A DNA stretch of 64,000 nt from Deinococcus sp. KSM4-11 (lineage in GTDB: Bacteria > Deinococcota > Deinococci > Deinococcales > Deinococcaceae), in the NCBI RefSeq assembly GCF_004801415.1, contig NZ_SSNX01000001.1, forward strand, positions 930,001 through 994,000, in the 5' to 3' direction. Positions within the stretch are counted from its first letter, which is position 1, and each line of letters begins with the position of its first letter. Both the position numbers and the translations under genes were made by a program. Positions 1 through 9,423 of this stretch are shown in pieces. The notes beneath the pieces were generated by a model. It saw only the letters and a program-made list of their open reading frames with translations, was not told the DNA's origin and did no database searches.

Positions 1-329
1 GCCTCCACGGTCTCCTGAATCAAGTCCTCCGCCACTCCCCGCCGCTTGAGGGTCTGCCGCACGCGGTACCGGCCGACCGTAGCGCGTCGGCCCTCGGCGC
101 GGGCCACATGCGCGTCGTCCTGGTACCCGAGTTCCTGCACGCGGGCGAGGATCTCCTGCACCAGGGCGGGATCATCGCTGCGCGCTTCCAGCTTGCCGCG
201 CAGTTCCGCCTCGGTCAGCGCCCGGCCCCCCAACGCCCGGAAGGCGTAGGCGAGCAGGGCGTCGCGGGCCTCCTGCGGACTCAGCGGGGGCCGCTCGGCG
301 GTCGGTGTGGCGGGACGGGAACGGCGCAC
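1..329 (-). CDS. recX: Regulatory protein RecX, 3' part cut by window edge
   Basis: The minus strand reads from a GTG at 329 for 109 codons without a stop and runs off the left edge. The visible part matches RecX, the helical-repeat inhibitor and modulator of RecA filaments: a basic N-terminus, then an [24 protein letters not shown] repeat-like helix pair (split here as [12 protein letters not shown] and [12 protein letters not shown]), then [12 protein letters not shown] and a [13 protein letters not shown] helix. A GATACT hexamer (341-336) sits 6 nt before the GTG, so the mRNA may be leaderless. The next in-frame codon upstream that could block extension is a stop near 354-356. It is divergent from rpsT. 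The C-terminal half is not in the window. Confidence 0.85.
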   Translation of the reverse strand, partial: MRRSRPATPTAERPPLSPQEARDALLAYAFRALGGRALTEAELRGKLEARSDDPALVQEILARVQELGYQDDAHVARAEGRRATVGRYRVRQTLKRRGVAEDLIQETVE

Positions 330-345
330 CCCCTCAGTATCGTGC

Positions 346-374
346 TTGCGGGTTCACGCCACTGCGGGTATAGT
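346..374 (+). promoter_or_regulatory. rpsT promoter
   Basis: A -35 TTGCGG (346-351) and a -10 TATAGT (369-374) are separated by 17 bp. They lie about 160 bp upstream of rpsT and overlap the region driving recX on the other strand. The resulting long 5' leader (about 380-535) would be consistent with S20 autoregulation, which is inference. Confidence 0.6.
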
Positions 375-535
375 CACGAGGTTGCCATCCGACAGGTGGG
401 AGCCCTGCGCCAGCCCAGGTGTGCGCGCAGGCGCGCGGAAGATTCCCTTCCGGCGCTCGCGTTCCCCCGGAACCAACTCCGGCGGGAACCGCCCCACCCC
501 CGGAACGGGCTGGTGGGAGAACAGGAGAAACGAAC

Positions 536-811
536 ATGGCCCTACGTCACAAGTCCGCCCAGAAACGCCACCGCCAGAGCCTCAAGCGCCGCTTGGTCAA
601 CCGCAGCCGCAAGAGCACCATCAAGACCTACAGCAAGAAGGCCCTGGAAGCTGTGACGGCCGGTGCCGATGTGGCCGCTGCGCAGAGCAAGGCCGAGAGC
701 CTGATCGACAAGGCCGCCAAGGGCAGCACCATCCACAAGAACACCGCCGCGCGCAAGAAGAGCCGCCTGGCGAAGGCGATCAACAAGGCCAAGGCCGCCC
801 AGCAGGCCTGA
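536..811 (+). CDS. rpsT: 30S ribosomal protein S20
   Basis: S20 binds 16S rRNA and helps assemble the small subunit. The 91-residue product starts [15 protein letters not shown] and is rich in Lys/Arg/Ala, with the typical KSxxKRxRQSxKRRxxNRSxKS core and a [20 protein letters not shown]-terminus. An open frame continues upstream to an ATG at 419. However, a good Shine-Dalgarno (AGGAG, 523-527) precedes the ATG at 536, and the homologous protein begins there. It is a single-gene transcript, bounded by its own promoter and a hairpin at 847-872. Confidence 0.97.
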   Translation: MALRHKSAQKRHRQSLKRRLVNRSRKSTIKTYSKKALEAVTAGADVAAAQSKAESLIDKAAKGSTIHKNTAARKKSRLAKAINKAKAAQQA

Positions 812-846
812 AACCAGCACCATTTAAACTTTGCAGTTCAACTCTG

Positions 847-872
847 GACACGGTCGTGGATCGTGTCTTTTT
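847..872 (+). terminator. rpsT rho-independent terminator
   Basis: Inverted repeat GACACG (847-852) and CGTGTC (862-867), followed directly by TTTTT (868-872), 35 nt after the rpsT stop. Confidence 0.8.
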
Positions 873-916
873 CATTGGCGTCTACCGCCGATTCAGGGGC
901 GTAAAGGGTCAGGGAG

Positions 917-1282
917 TTACTTGCGCGTTTCCTTCAGATCCATCACGCCGCTGAACTTCTTCATTTCGATTTCCAGCGTGTATCGGCCCGGGTCACCGGT
1001 CGCCACCAGTTTCAGCCCCCAGCTGCCCTTGGGACAGGACTGTCCGGCCACCTGCGACCCCTTGGGATCGAGCAGGCGGAGTGTCACCTCGCCCGAGCGA
1101 ACCGTGCAACTGCCCTCCACCCCTACCGTCTGGTTCGGTTCATAGATCTGATAGGTGTAGCGGTTGGTGCCGCTCGCGCCGAACATGTAGGTGGGGGTCA
1201 GGGTCACGTAGCCGAACCGAAGGCCGAACGTGAAATACATCAGCGTCAGCACCAGAGCCAGGGCAACGACAAGCAGCCGCAT
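917..1282 (-). CDS. Small membrane-anchored or secreted protein of unknown function
   Basis: 121 residues. The first about 18 residues (MRLLVVALALVLTLMYFTFG) form a hydrophobic signal or anchor. The remainder looks like a small beta-rich extracytoplasmic domain with two cysteines (in GSCTV and GQSCPKG) that could pair, and phrases such as GLKLVATGDPGRYTLEIEMK that recall an Ig-like or emp24-like beta sandwich. I do not recognise a family. TACACT (1295-1290) lies 7 nt before the ATG, so the gene probably has its own leaderless promoter rather than depending on the downstream MocR gene transcription unit. Function unknown. Confidence 0.7.
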   Translation of the reverse strand: MRLLVVALALVLTLMYFTFGLRFGYVTLTPTYMFGASGTNRYTYQIYEPNQTVGVEGSCTVRSGEVTLRLLDPKGSQVAGQSCPKGSWGLKLVATGDPGRYTLEIEMKKFSGVMDLKETRK

Positions 1283-1318
1283 CCGGGTCAGTGTAACGTG
1301 CGCGGCCGGACAGTCCGC

Positions 1319-2770
1319 TTACACCCGCGCGGGTGGCGAGGCGCCACGGCGGGGCGCAGCAACACCGGGCAGGCCGTCCAGAGCGCAGGCCAGTCGCTGA
1401 ACACCGTCCCTGAGGGCATCTGGAGCCAGGTGTGCGAAGCCCAGGAGCACGGCGGGTTGATGACTGCCCCCGGTCAGGGGGCCCTGGCGGGTGAGGCCCA
1501 CGCCCCAGCCCGTCGCGCGCTGCGTGACGTCCAGTTCCTGGAGACCGGCAGGCAGGGGCAGGTAGATGTGCAGGCCCGCCCTGGCCGCCCGGACGGGCCA
1601 ACCGGGCAGGAACTCCGCGAGCGCGCAGAGTAGGGCCTCGTGCCGCTCGCGGATCAAGGGACGCACCCGGCGCAGGTGCCGGGCATACGCGCCCGACGCC
1701 AGGACATCCCCGAGGGCCAGCGCGTCGAGCGTTCCGGGCCCCCGATCTGTGAGGGTTCGGGTGGCCGCCAGGACGGACACCACCTCGGGCGGAGCGACCA
1801 GGAAGCCGCTCCGGGTGGCGGGGGCCAGCACCTTGCTGAAGGTGCCCAGCAGGAGCGTGCGCTCCGGGGCGAGCCCCTGCAACACCGCCGGTACCCGATC
1901 CGTGTGGTGGAGATCCGCGGCGTAATCGTCCTCCAGGATGAGGGCGTGGACGCGCCGGGCCCACCCGATCAGCTCCTGGCGCCGGGACGCGGGCAGGGTG
2001 GCCGTGGTCGGGTACTGGCATCCCGGTGTGACGTACACCAGCGTGGCGGCGCCGGGCAGGTGGCCGGGGTGCAGCCCCTCGGCATCGACTGCAACGGGGT
2101 GGATCTCTGCTCCGGTGGCGGCGAGCGCCGCGCGGGCTCCGGCGTAGGTGGGATCCTCGATGGCGACACTCCGGCCGCGTTGCAGGAACACGCGGGCCAG
2201 GGCATCGAGCGCCGCCTGGGTACCCGCCGTGAGCATCACCATGTCGGGCGTCACTCGGGCACCACGTTCGGCGTTCAAGTATGCGGACAGGGCCCGCCGC
2301 GTCTCCAGCGGGCCGAGGGGGTCGCTGTGGCGCTGGGATCGCCCGGCCTCGCCCGCTCGCCTCGCCAGGGCCTGCGTCCAGGCCACCTCGGGGTACAGCT
2401 CAGGAACGTCCTGGCCGAGCCTGAAATCCACGTGGAAGTCACCGGATTCACCGGCTGGCCGTTCCCGGAGCACCCGCGTGGCCCAGTCGCTCAGGGGCAG
2501 GGATTCTCTGGGGTAGTCGCCCGACAGGTCGATGGGCGGCAGACTGACCAGCGTGCCACTCCGGCCCATGACCCTCAGGAATCCCTCCGTCTGCAACTGG
2601 GTAAGCGCGTCGACCAGCGTGTTGCGCGACACGCCAAGGTGCGCTGCCAGGCGGCGGTGTCCGGGCAGCCGGGTTCCTTCCGGCAGAATCCCACGGGCCA
2701 GCACGTCCCTCAGGCTGCGCGCCACGCAGGTGTGCAGCGCCTCGCCTGGATGGGCGTCGAGCAGCCGCAC
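1319..2770 (-). CDS. MocR-type transcriptional regulator (GntR wHTH plus aminotransferase-like domain)
   Basis: 483 residues. Residues about 10-75 form a GntR-family winged helix ([20 protein letters not shown], then [20 protein letters not shown]). Residues about 110-460 are a fold-type I PLP aminotransferase domain with the Schiff-base lysine in GTFSKVLAP near residue 312. This architecture defines the MocR subfamily, whose members (PdxR, GabR, TauR) sense PLP or amino compounds and usually act on a neighbouring gene. The start is a GTG at 2770 with GGGAGG only 2 nt upstream, so the true start could be slightly different. Its target is not evident; the adjacent unknown gene at 2803-3114 is the first candidate. 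Confidence 0.85.
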   Translation of the reverse strand: MRLLDAHPGEALHTCVARSLRDVLARGILPEGTRLPGHRRLAAHLGVSRNTLVDALTQLQTEGFLRVMGRSGTLVSLPPIDLSGDYPRESLPLSDWATRVLRERPAGESGDFHVDFRLGQDVPELYPEVAWTQALARRAGEAGRSQRHSDPLGPLETRRALSAYLNAERGARVTPDMVMLTAGTQAALDALARVFLQRGRSVAIEDPTYAGARAALAATGAEIHPVAVDAEGLHPGHLPGAATLVYVTPGCQYPTTATLPASRRQELIGWARRVHALILEDDYAADLHHTDRVPAVLQGLAPERTLLLGTFSKVLAPATRSGFLVAPPEVVSVLAATRTLTDRGPGTLDALALGDVLASGAYARHLRRVRPLIRERHEALLCALAEFLPGWPVRAARAGLHIYLPLPAGLQELDVTQRATGWGVGLTRQGPLTGGSHQPAVLLGFAHLAPDALRDGVQRLACALDGLPGVAAPRRGASPPARV

Positions 2771-2802
2771 CGCCTCCCAGCGTTCCTGGCCGGGGGTGCC
2801 GG

Positions 2803-3114
2803 TCAGCGTCCGAACTCCCGTTCAAGCCATGATGGCTGGCCGCCCTCGGCCTCCAGCGCCTGTCCAGCCAGGGTGAGGAAGCGGTCGCGGGCGGCCAGCG
2901 CCTCCGCCGGAGTGACTCCGTGTGCCGCCGGATCGGCCAGCAGGGCACGCAGGAACGGGTAGACCGGCCGGGTGCCGAGCGGCCGTCCGTGCACGGTCAC
3001 CTCGGCGGGCCACGTCAGGAGGTAGTCCAGGGCGAATGGACCGGGTTCCAGCACACAGCCGCCGGGGTACGGGATCCGTTTCGGGGCGGGGAAGTTCACC
3101 GCAGGGTCGCTCAT
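2803..3114 (-). CDS. Conserved-looking small protein, unknown function
   Basis: 103 residues starting [19 protein letters not shown]. No signal peptide, membrane helix or known motif is visible; it is Pro/Leu/Ala-rich with an acidic C-terminal helix. The ATG at 3114 is preferred over a GTG at 3120 because CATGCT (3126-3121) lies 6 nt before it, the leaderless spacing used by many genes here. It lies 32 nt upstream of the MocR-type regulator on the same strand, so the two may be co-transcribed. I do not recognise the family. Confidence 0.65.
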   Translation of the reverse strand: MSDPAVNFPAPKRIPYPGGCVLEPGPFALDYLLTWPAEVTVHGRPLGTRPVYPFLRALLADPAAHGVTPAEALAARDRFLTLAGQALEAEGGQPSWLEREFGR

Positions 3115-3203
3115 GGCCACAGCATGCGCCGAAATCAGGGCCGCACACTGTGCCGCATAAACGAGATGGCCCGGTCAGGCCGCCTGTGAGGATCCCACTG
3201 GGA

Positions 3204-3241
3204 AACAGAAAGGGGCAGAGGAGGTCGTCTCCCCTGCCCCT
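3204..3241 (-). terminator. leu operon terminator
   Basis: Stem AGGGGCAG (3211-3218) with CTGCCCCT (3234-3241), extended by internal GGAG/CTCC pairing. On the minus strand it is followed by TTTCTGTTTCC. It lies just after the leuB stop. Confidence 0.75.
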
Positions 3242-3253
3242 GCGTGTGGTCGC

Positions 3254-4312
3254 CTAGCCGACGGCGGGGGAAGTCTCCAGCGCGTCGAGCACGGCACGCG
3301 TAAAACTGGCCGTATCGGCGGTGCCGCCCAGGTCACGGGTGGGCTGCTGGCGCAGGGCCAGGGCCACCGCCCGGTCGATCTGGTTCGCCGCGTCCGGGCG
3401 CTTCAGACCGTGCCGGAGCAGCATGCCGGCGCTCATGATCGCGGCGGCCGGGTTGGCAATGCCCTTCCCGGCAATATCCGGGGCGCTGCCGTGAATGGGC
3501 TCGAACAGGCCTGCCCCGTCCCCCAGGCTCGCGCTGGGCATCAAGCCAAGGCTGCCGGGTATCACGGCGGCGAGGTCGCTGAGGATGTCCCCGAAGAGGT
3601 TCTCGGTAACGATCACGTCGTAGCGGCTGGGATCGGACACGATCAGCATGGCGACCGAATCGACGTATTCGTGGTTCAGGTGGATGCTGCGGTACTCCCG
3701 GTCCCGCAGAGCGGTCACGTCGCGCCGCCACAGCTCGCTGACCTCCAGCACGTTCGCCTTGTCCACGCTGGTGACGCGGCCCTTGCGCTGCTCGGCCGCC
3801 CAGAACGCCACGCGGGCCACGCGCTCGACTTCGGGCGTCGTGTAGCGCATGGTGTTGTAGGCCACGCTACCGTCGATCTTGCGGTCACCGTCGAAGTACA
3901 CGCCGCCCAGCAACTCGCGCACGATCAGGATATCCACGCCGCGCGCGAGCTCCGCCTTCAGCGGCGAGAGGTGTTCCAGGCCCGGCTGCACCCGCACCGG
4001 CCGCAGGTTGGCGTAACAGCCGAGGGCCTTGCGCAGCGCGAGCAGTCCGCTTTCCGGGCGCATGGCGCGGGGCAGGGTGTTCCACACGCTGTCCTGCGCG
4101 CCGCCGACGGTGCCCAGCAGCACGGCGTCGGCACCTTGCAGGGCGTCGCGCGTGACCTGCGGGAAGGGATCGCCGTGCGTGTCGTACGCAATTCCGCCGA
4201 TGGCGTGCTCCTCGATGCTCACGTCCGGCGCGACCTCACGCAGCACCTGCACGGCTGCGGCCGTCACCTCTGGGCCAATCCCGTCGCCGGGCAGCGTGAC
4301 GACTTTAGGCAT
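3254..4312 (-). CDS. leuB: 3-isopropylmalate dehydrogenase
   Basis: LeuB oxidatively decarboxylates 3-isopropylmalate to 2-oxoisocaproate with NAD+ in leucine synthesis. The 352-residue product begins [16 protein letters not shown]. It has the IPMDH-type [11 protein letters not shown] and YANLRPVRV substrate region, NEHYVDS-like helix ([11 protein letters not shown]), the metal-binding DILSDLAA and the nucleotide-binding [21 protein letters not shown]. The ESGLLxLR segment favours isopropylmalate over homoisocitrate, the alternative in this phylum. The ATG at 4312 is chosen over an upstream ATG because it overlaps the leuD stop by 8 nt (ATGCCTAA), giving translational coupling. It is the last gene of the operon. 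Confidence 0.93.
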   Translation of the reverse strand: MPKVVTLPGDGIGPEVTAAAVQVLREVAPDVSIEEHAIGGIAYDTHGDPFPQVTRDALQGADAVLLGTVGGAQDSVWNTLPRAMRPESGLLALRKALGCYANLRPVRVQPGLEHLSPLKAELARGVDILIVRELLGGVYFDGDRKIDGSVAYNTMRYTTPEVERVARVAFWAAEQRKGRVTSVDKANVLEVSELWRRDVTALRDREYRSIHLNHEYVDSVAMLIVSDPSRYDVIVTENLFGDILSDLAAVIPGSLGLMPSASLGDGAGLFEPIHGSAPDIAGKGIANPAAAIMSAGMLLRHGLKRPDAANQIDRAVALALRQQPTRDLGGTADTASFTRAVLDALETSPAVG

Positions 4313-4886
4313 GCTGCTCCTCCTGTGGGGCGGCCTCGTGACCGGCATGTCCGTGACCGGCCTGGGTGGAGTGCGCGTCCAGCGTCTCGGCTTCCAGCGC
4401 CGCCTGGTCGTGGGCCTTCATGTACTCCAGCCAGCCGCCGGCCTTCTGCACGTCCAGCGCGAACTGCGGCACGGGGACGAAGGTCAGGCTCTGCCCGGTG
4501 CGGGTGTTGGTGACAGTCCCAGCCGTGAGGTTCAGGTCGGCCGGGTCACCGTCCTGGAAGGCCTCGACGATGCCGTCGCATTCCAGTGCCAGGAAGCCGT
4601 TGTTGATGCAGTTGCGGTAGTAGATGCGCGCGAAGTTCGGGGCGATCACGGCCGACACGCCCGCGCCGCGCAGCGCCCACACGGCATGCTCGCGGCTGCT
4701 GCCGCATCCGAAGTCCGCGCCGGCCACGATGATGTCGCCGGGCTGCACGCGCCGCACGAAGTCCTTGTCGTAGTCCTCCATGGCAAATTTGGCGAGTTCG
4801 CTTTCCACGTCGGTGGTCAGGTGGCGGGCAGGGATGATCTCGTCGGTGTTGATGTGGTCACGGCCGAACACGTGGACGGTGGTCAT
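4305..4886 (-). CDS. leuD: 3-isopropylmalate dehydratase small subunit, with His-rich tail
   Basis: 193 residues. The small (swivelling) subunit of isopropylmalate isomerase, partner of LeuC; the N-terminal about 165 residues show the archaeal-type small-subunit pattern with [12 protein letters not shown] and [17 protein letters not shown]. After the usual end there is an extra His/Ala/Glu-rich tail ([22 protein letters not shown], in two pieces of about 11 residues) encoded up to the leuB overlap. The ATG at 4886 is chosen because AAAGGAG (4898-4892) is 5 nt upstream; a GTG at 4892 would overlap that ribosome site. Homoaconitase activity is an alternative reading of the family, but adjacency to leuB favours leucine. 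Confidence 0.9.
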   Translation of the reverse strand: MTTVHVFGRDHINTDEIIPARHLTTDVESELAKFAMEDYDKDFVRRVQPGDIIVAGADFGCGSSREHAVWALRGAGVSAVIAPNFARIYYRNCINNGFLALECDGIVEAFQDGDPADLNLTAGTVTNTRTGQSLTFVPVPQFALDVQKAGGWLEYMKAHDQAALEAETLDAHSTQAGHGHAGHEAAPQEEQHA

Positions 4887-4930
4887 GGGCACTCCTTTGA
4901 GGTGAGAATCACGGAGGTGGTGTGCTGAGC

Positions 4931-6172
4931 TTAGTTGGTACGCCGGCGGAAGGCGTCGAGTTCCGGTGGGAGTTCCTCGTCGAACAGGTCACGCCACGCC
5001 ACGCCGTCGAAGCTGACCTCGGATTCCATGAAGGTCTGCGACAGGGGATCGTCGTCGTCGAGCGCGTCGGTGGGGATATCCAGGCGCACAGCCACGGGCA
5101 CCGGCAGGGCGGCTGTGTCCGGAATCTGGAGTTCGTCGCCATACGTCTCGCCCAGCACGGCGGCCGTCCACGCGGCCCAGTCTGTCGGGTCGCCCGCGCC
5201 GGTCGCGTCGCGGAGGTTCTCGTTCAGGACGCCCTGCCGCTCGGCGGACAGATCCGAGTCGTGCCACTCCAGGCGGCCGTCGGCGTGCACCGTTACCGAC
5301 ACGGTCTCCATGTCGAAGAGGGTGGCGAGTTCCGGCGGCAGCCCGCCGCTGGACAGTGGGGAGGCGTCCGGGTCGTACGGGATCCACTCCTCGCCGTCCA
5401 CGGTGTAGGCCGAGCCGGTCTCCAGCGCGGAGAACTCGACGTCCTGCCGGACGGCATACACGCGGCTCAGTGGCGATTGCAGCGGGGCGGGCCGCCGGAG
5501 TTCGAAGACCGTCCGGCGTGCCAGCGGAACACCGGAACCGCCCAGTTCACGGTGGAATGCCGCCCAGTCCTGGGTGGTGGCGCCGTGCCACTCGCGGACG
5601 ATCTCCTCGGTGGCGTCCAGCAGGTCGTCCGGCGGCTCCGGATCGAGGTCGATGCGGCCCTCGAACCAGTGCTCCGCGTGGATCTGGGCCACGACCTCGC
5701 CCTGAAGCTCGAAGGCGGGGTTGTCCTGCAGCAGGCGCATGAAGGCGTCGGGGTCGCGGGGGGGCGTGGGCGATTCCCAGGTCTGCCCGTCGTGCGAGTG
5801 CTGCTGCCCGCGCAGGCGCAGGTGCCCACCCTCGACCGGCAGCAGGACGTCCTCGGTTTCCGGGGCACTGTTCCCGATCACGAGTTCCCCGGTGATGCGC
5901 CGCAGGGGCGCGACCTTAATGGCCTGGACATCCTCGGCGGTCACCAGCTTGGTGGGCACCTGACCGGACAGCACGCGGAAGGTGCGGTATTCGCTGGCCC
6001 AGCCGTTTCCGCTGAGCTGCGTCGCGCCCAGGGTGCGCGTGATGAGGTTCCGCAGGTGCTCGTCCGGCGGCCCGCTGATCACGGTGGCCACGGCGTTCAT
6101 GTCGAGCTGGGCCTCGAAGGGATACACGGCGGGCATCAGGCCCAGGGCCTTGCGTCGTTTGGCGTCTCCCAT
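4931..6172 (-). CDS. Uncharacterised 413-residue protein inside the leu operon
   Basis: Begins MGDAKRRKALGL, an N-terminal motif found on many cytoplasmic proteins of unknown function. The rest is acidic and soluble, without membrane segments or signal peptide, ending DEELPPELDAFRRRTN. Repeated SDLS/DEEW-type acidic loops and evenly spaced tryptophans suggest a multi-domain beta-rich fold, but no catalytic motif stands out. The frame is open further upstream, but the ATG at 6172 begins at the family motif and lies 2 nt after the stop of the exporter gene, so it is probably translated by coupling. I do not recognise a function; its placement between leuD and the exporter is unusual. Confidence 0.75.
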   Translation of the reverse strand: MGDAKRRKALGLMPAVYPFEAQLDMNAVATVISGPPDEHLRNLITRTLGATQLSGNGWASEYRTFRVLSGQVPTKLVTAEDVQAIKVAPLRRITGELVIGNSAPETEDVLLPVEGGHLRLRGQQHSHDGQTWESPTPPRDPDAFMRLLQDNPAFELQGEVVAQIHAEHWFEGRIDLDPEPPDDLLDATEEIVREWHGATTQDWAAFHRELGGSGVPLARRTVFELRRPAPLQSPLSRVYAVRQDVEFSALETGSAYTVDGEEWIPYDPDASPLSSGGLPPELATLFDMETVSVTVHADGRLEWHDSDLSAERQGVLNENLRDATGAGDPTDWAAWTAAVLGETYGDELQIPDTAALPVPVAVRLDIPTDALDDDDPLSQTFMESEVSFDGVAWRDLFDEELPPELDAFRRRTN

Positions 6173-6174
6173 TC

Positions 6175-6798
6175 CTACTCCCGGCTCGCCAGGAGCAGGC
6201 CGCCGAAGCCCAGCATCAGGCTGCCGGCCACCCGGTCGACCCCCCTGCGGGCTCGCAGGTAAGCGCGCTGCATGCGGGCGGTGGACATGCCGGTGGCGAC
6301 CAGAACGAACCACGTCACGCTCAGGCCGACGATGATCGCGAAGGCCGCGACCTTCATGGACGCGTCCGCGTGCGCGCCGAGCACGCCGGAGAACACGCTC
6401 CCGAAGAACACCGCCGCCTTCGGGTTGGCGATGTTCGTCAGGAAGCCTGCGCGCAGGGCCTGCAGGTCGCCGACAGGAGCGCTCGGCGTGACGTGCGCGC
6501 TGTCGCCGTGATCGAGGCTTGACCGCCACAGGCCGAAGCCCATCCAGAGCAGGTACAGCCCACCCCCAACCTTGATCACGCCGTGCACCCACGGAAAGGC
6601 CTCGAACAGCAGGCCGATGCCCAGCAACGCGAGGGCAGCCCAGACGGAGATGCCGAGCACCACGCCCAGCCCAGCGAGGAGGGCGGCGCGGCGGGTGCGG
6701 GCCAGCGCCGTCTGGCTGACGAGCAGCACGTCCGGGCCGGGCACGACCAACACGACCACATGCAGCGCCGCGACGGCGAGCAGAACCTTCAGATCCAC
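6175..6798 (-). CDS. LysE/RhtB-family amino-acid exporter
   Basis: 207 residues with about six hydrophobic segments. It carries the family signature near the N-terminus (VVPGPDVLLVSQTAL) and the mid-protein LTNIANPKAAVFFGSVF motif, typical of RhtB-type exporters of amino acids such as leucine, homoserine or threonine. The GTG at 6798 is preceded by GAGGAG 9 nt upstream; longer frames upstream overlap leuC and lack the family pattern. It lies 13 nt after leuC in the leu operon, which suggests (inference) efflux of leucine or a pathway intermediate, analogous to LeuE. Confidence 0.88.
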   Translation of the reverse strand: MDLKVLLAVAALHVVVLVVPGPDVLLVSQTALARTRRAALLAGLGVVLGISVWAALALLGIGLLFEAFPWVHGVIKVGGGLYLLWMGFGLWRSSLDHGDSAHVTPSAPVGDLQALRAGFLTNIANPKAAVFFGSVFSGVLGAHADASMKVAAFAIIVGLSVTWFVLVATGMSTARMQRAYLRARRGVDRVAGSLMLGFGGLLLASRE

Positions 6799-6811
6799 GG
6801 GATCACGCTCC

Positions 6812-8092
<1,281 letters not shown>

Positions 8093-8120
8093 ACGTCAGT
8101 TCCTCCCGCGCCCGGCGCGC

Positions 8121-8155
8121 AAAACGCCCCCGTCCTCGCATCGGCGACGGGGGCG
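8121..8155 (-). terminator. Attenuator-like terminator in the leuC leader
   Basis: On the minus strand, CGCCCCCGTC (8155-8146) pairs with GACGGGGGCG (8134-8125), with an 11-nt loop, and is followed by TTTT (8124-8121). It lies between the leader-peptide stop (8182) and leuC (8092), so transcription must read through it to express the operon. Confidence 0.8.
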
Positions 8156-8181
8156 TGTTCGTGAACGCTCGCGGTGCGCGC

Positions 8182-8247
8182 TCAACGCCCCTGGCGAAGA
8201 AGGAACCGCGACCCCGCGCTTCCTGTCCCTACCACGACGCTGAACAT
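8182..8247 (-). CDS. Putative leucine/valine-containing leader peptide
   Basis: A 21-codon frame from ATG 8247 to TGA 8184-8182, starting MFSVVVGTG and ending RFLLRQGR. It has three consecutive Val codons (residues 4-6) and two consecutive Leu codons (16-17, both ctt), as expected for a branched-chain amino-acid attenuation peptide. TACACT (8259-8254) is 6 nt before the ATG, the leaderless arrangement, so the transcript would begin with the ATG. A strong hairpin with a T-run follows 27 nt after the stop. No homology information is available, so its translation is inferred. Confidence 0.6.
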   Translation of the reverse strand: MFSVVVGTGSAGSRFLLRQGR

Positions 8248-8253
8248 GCCCGG

Positions 8254-8259
8254 AGTGTA
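8254..8259 (-). promoter_or_regulatory. leu operon -10 element
   Basis: TACACT on the minus strand, 6 nt from the leader-peptide ATG. No convincing -35 box is visible. Confidence 0.55.
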
Positions 8260-8353
8260 GCGCGCTCCGCGTGGCGGTGTGCCGTCCGGGTTATACGGGG
8301 CGGCCGCGGGTGACGGCCCGGAACTCATGTGCTGGCGCTACACTGCGGGCCCC

Positions 8354-9322
8354 ATGACACGCCCTGCGCTTCTCCTCTCTGCCCTTGCCCTGTGCGCCCT
8401 GCTGGCCGGGTGCAGCAGCACCACCACCCCGAACCACTCGACCCTGACCCTGCAGGGCACCACGACCGGCGTGAGCTTCCCGGATTCGGTGCTGTACCTC
8501 GCCAGCGGCGACGAAACGAACCTCGACAACGCCGGCAGCCTGAAAGCGTCGGGAGCGTTCACCCTGAAGGCCACGGTGCCGCCCGCGACGGCCAGCGCCT
8601 TCGACCTGCTCACCGTTCCGACGGGCTGCACCGTGACGGGCAGCGCACAGGCGCACCCGAAGGTGCATTTCTACGACCGGCTGGTCGTGCATACGGCCCA
8701 GGGCGACGCGCTGGGCACCATCCAGGAGGTCATCACGACTGGAGCGACCCTGCCGTTTGGCCGGGTGGCCCGCGTGTACAGCGACCGGGCGGCTGTGGTC
8801 AAGGCCACGGTGCAGTGCGGCACGGCCACGCAGGTGAATTATGACGTGACCCTGGTCAAGGGCTGGAACGCCCTCGAGTACAGCGTCGGGTCGAATTCCG
8901 TAACCATGAAGACGCTGGGCCAGGTCAGCACGACCTTCGAGGCCGCGCAGGAACTGCCCTACATCTCGGTAGTGTTCGCACCGTCCACGCTGAAATTCAC
9001 GTCGAATACGACCTTCGAGGTCAGCGCGACCTTCTACCAGGAGGGCGGGCTGGGCGGCACGTATCCGCTCAGCACGGACGTGGACGGCCTGAGTGTCGAA
9101 CCGGCCTCGGTGACCCTGGACGGCATCGCGGTGCTGTCCACCCGGCCCGGCGCCGGGCTGCTGACGCACCTCGGGCTGCGCGCGCAGGCGCTCACGACCA
9201 CTCTGAAATTCACCTACACCGGATCGGTGAATGGCACCCGTCCCTTCGTTCTGACGCTCGACGACGACTACGGGCAGCAGGTAGGCCGTGGGGACGGCGT
9301 GCTGGACGTTCAGCGTCCCTGA
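8354..9322 (+). CDS. Lipoprotein, paralogue of the next gene's N-terminal region
   Basis: 322 residues. Signal peptide with lipobox (LSALALCALLAGCSS), so it is probably a lipid-anchored envelope protein. The mature part is Thr/Ser/Val-rich and beta-rich. It shares a colinear set of motifs with the following gene: a TG-Cys element (GCTVTG), RVYSDRAAV, a KGWNALEY element and an STDVDGLSVEPASVTL strand pair. TACACT (8339-8344) is 9 nt before the ATG at 8354, suggesting a near-leaderless mRNA; an upstream in-frame ATG lacks the signal peptide. Function unknown. Confidence 0.8.
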   Translation: MTRPALLLSALALCALLAGCSSTTTPNHSTLTLQGTTTGVSFPDSVLYLASGDETNLDNAGSLKASGAFTLKATVPPATASAFDLLTVPTGCTVTGSAQAHPKVHFYDRLVVHTAQGDALGTIQEVITTGATLPFGRVARVYSDRAAVVKATVQCGTATQVNYDVTLVKGWNALEYSVGSNSVTMKTLGQVSTTFEAAQELPYISVVFAPSTLKFTSNTTFEVSATFYQEGGLGGTYPLSTDVDGLSVEPASVTLDGIAVLSTRPGAGLLTHLGLRAQALTTTLKFTYTGSVNGTRPFVLTLDDDYGQQVGRGDGVLDVQRP

Positions 9323-9423
9323 GTGCCGTGGCCAGGTGGGCCAGTTTCGACTTGCTTCATACTCCCGTTCTGTCAGTGGATCGTCAGCGGCGTTAGGTTT
9401 TTCACTTTACGATGGAATTGACC

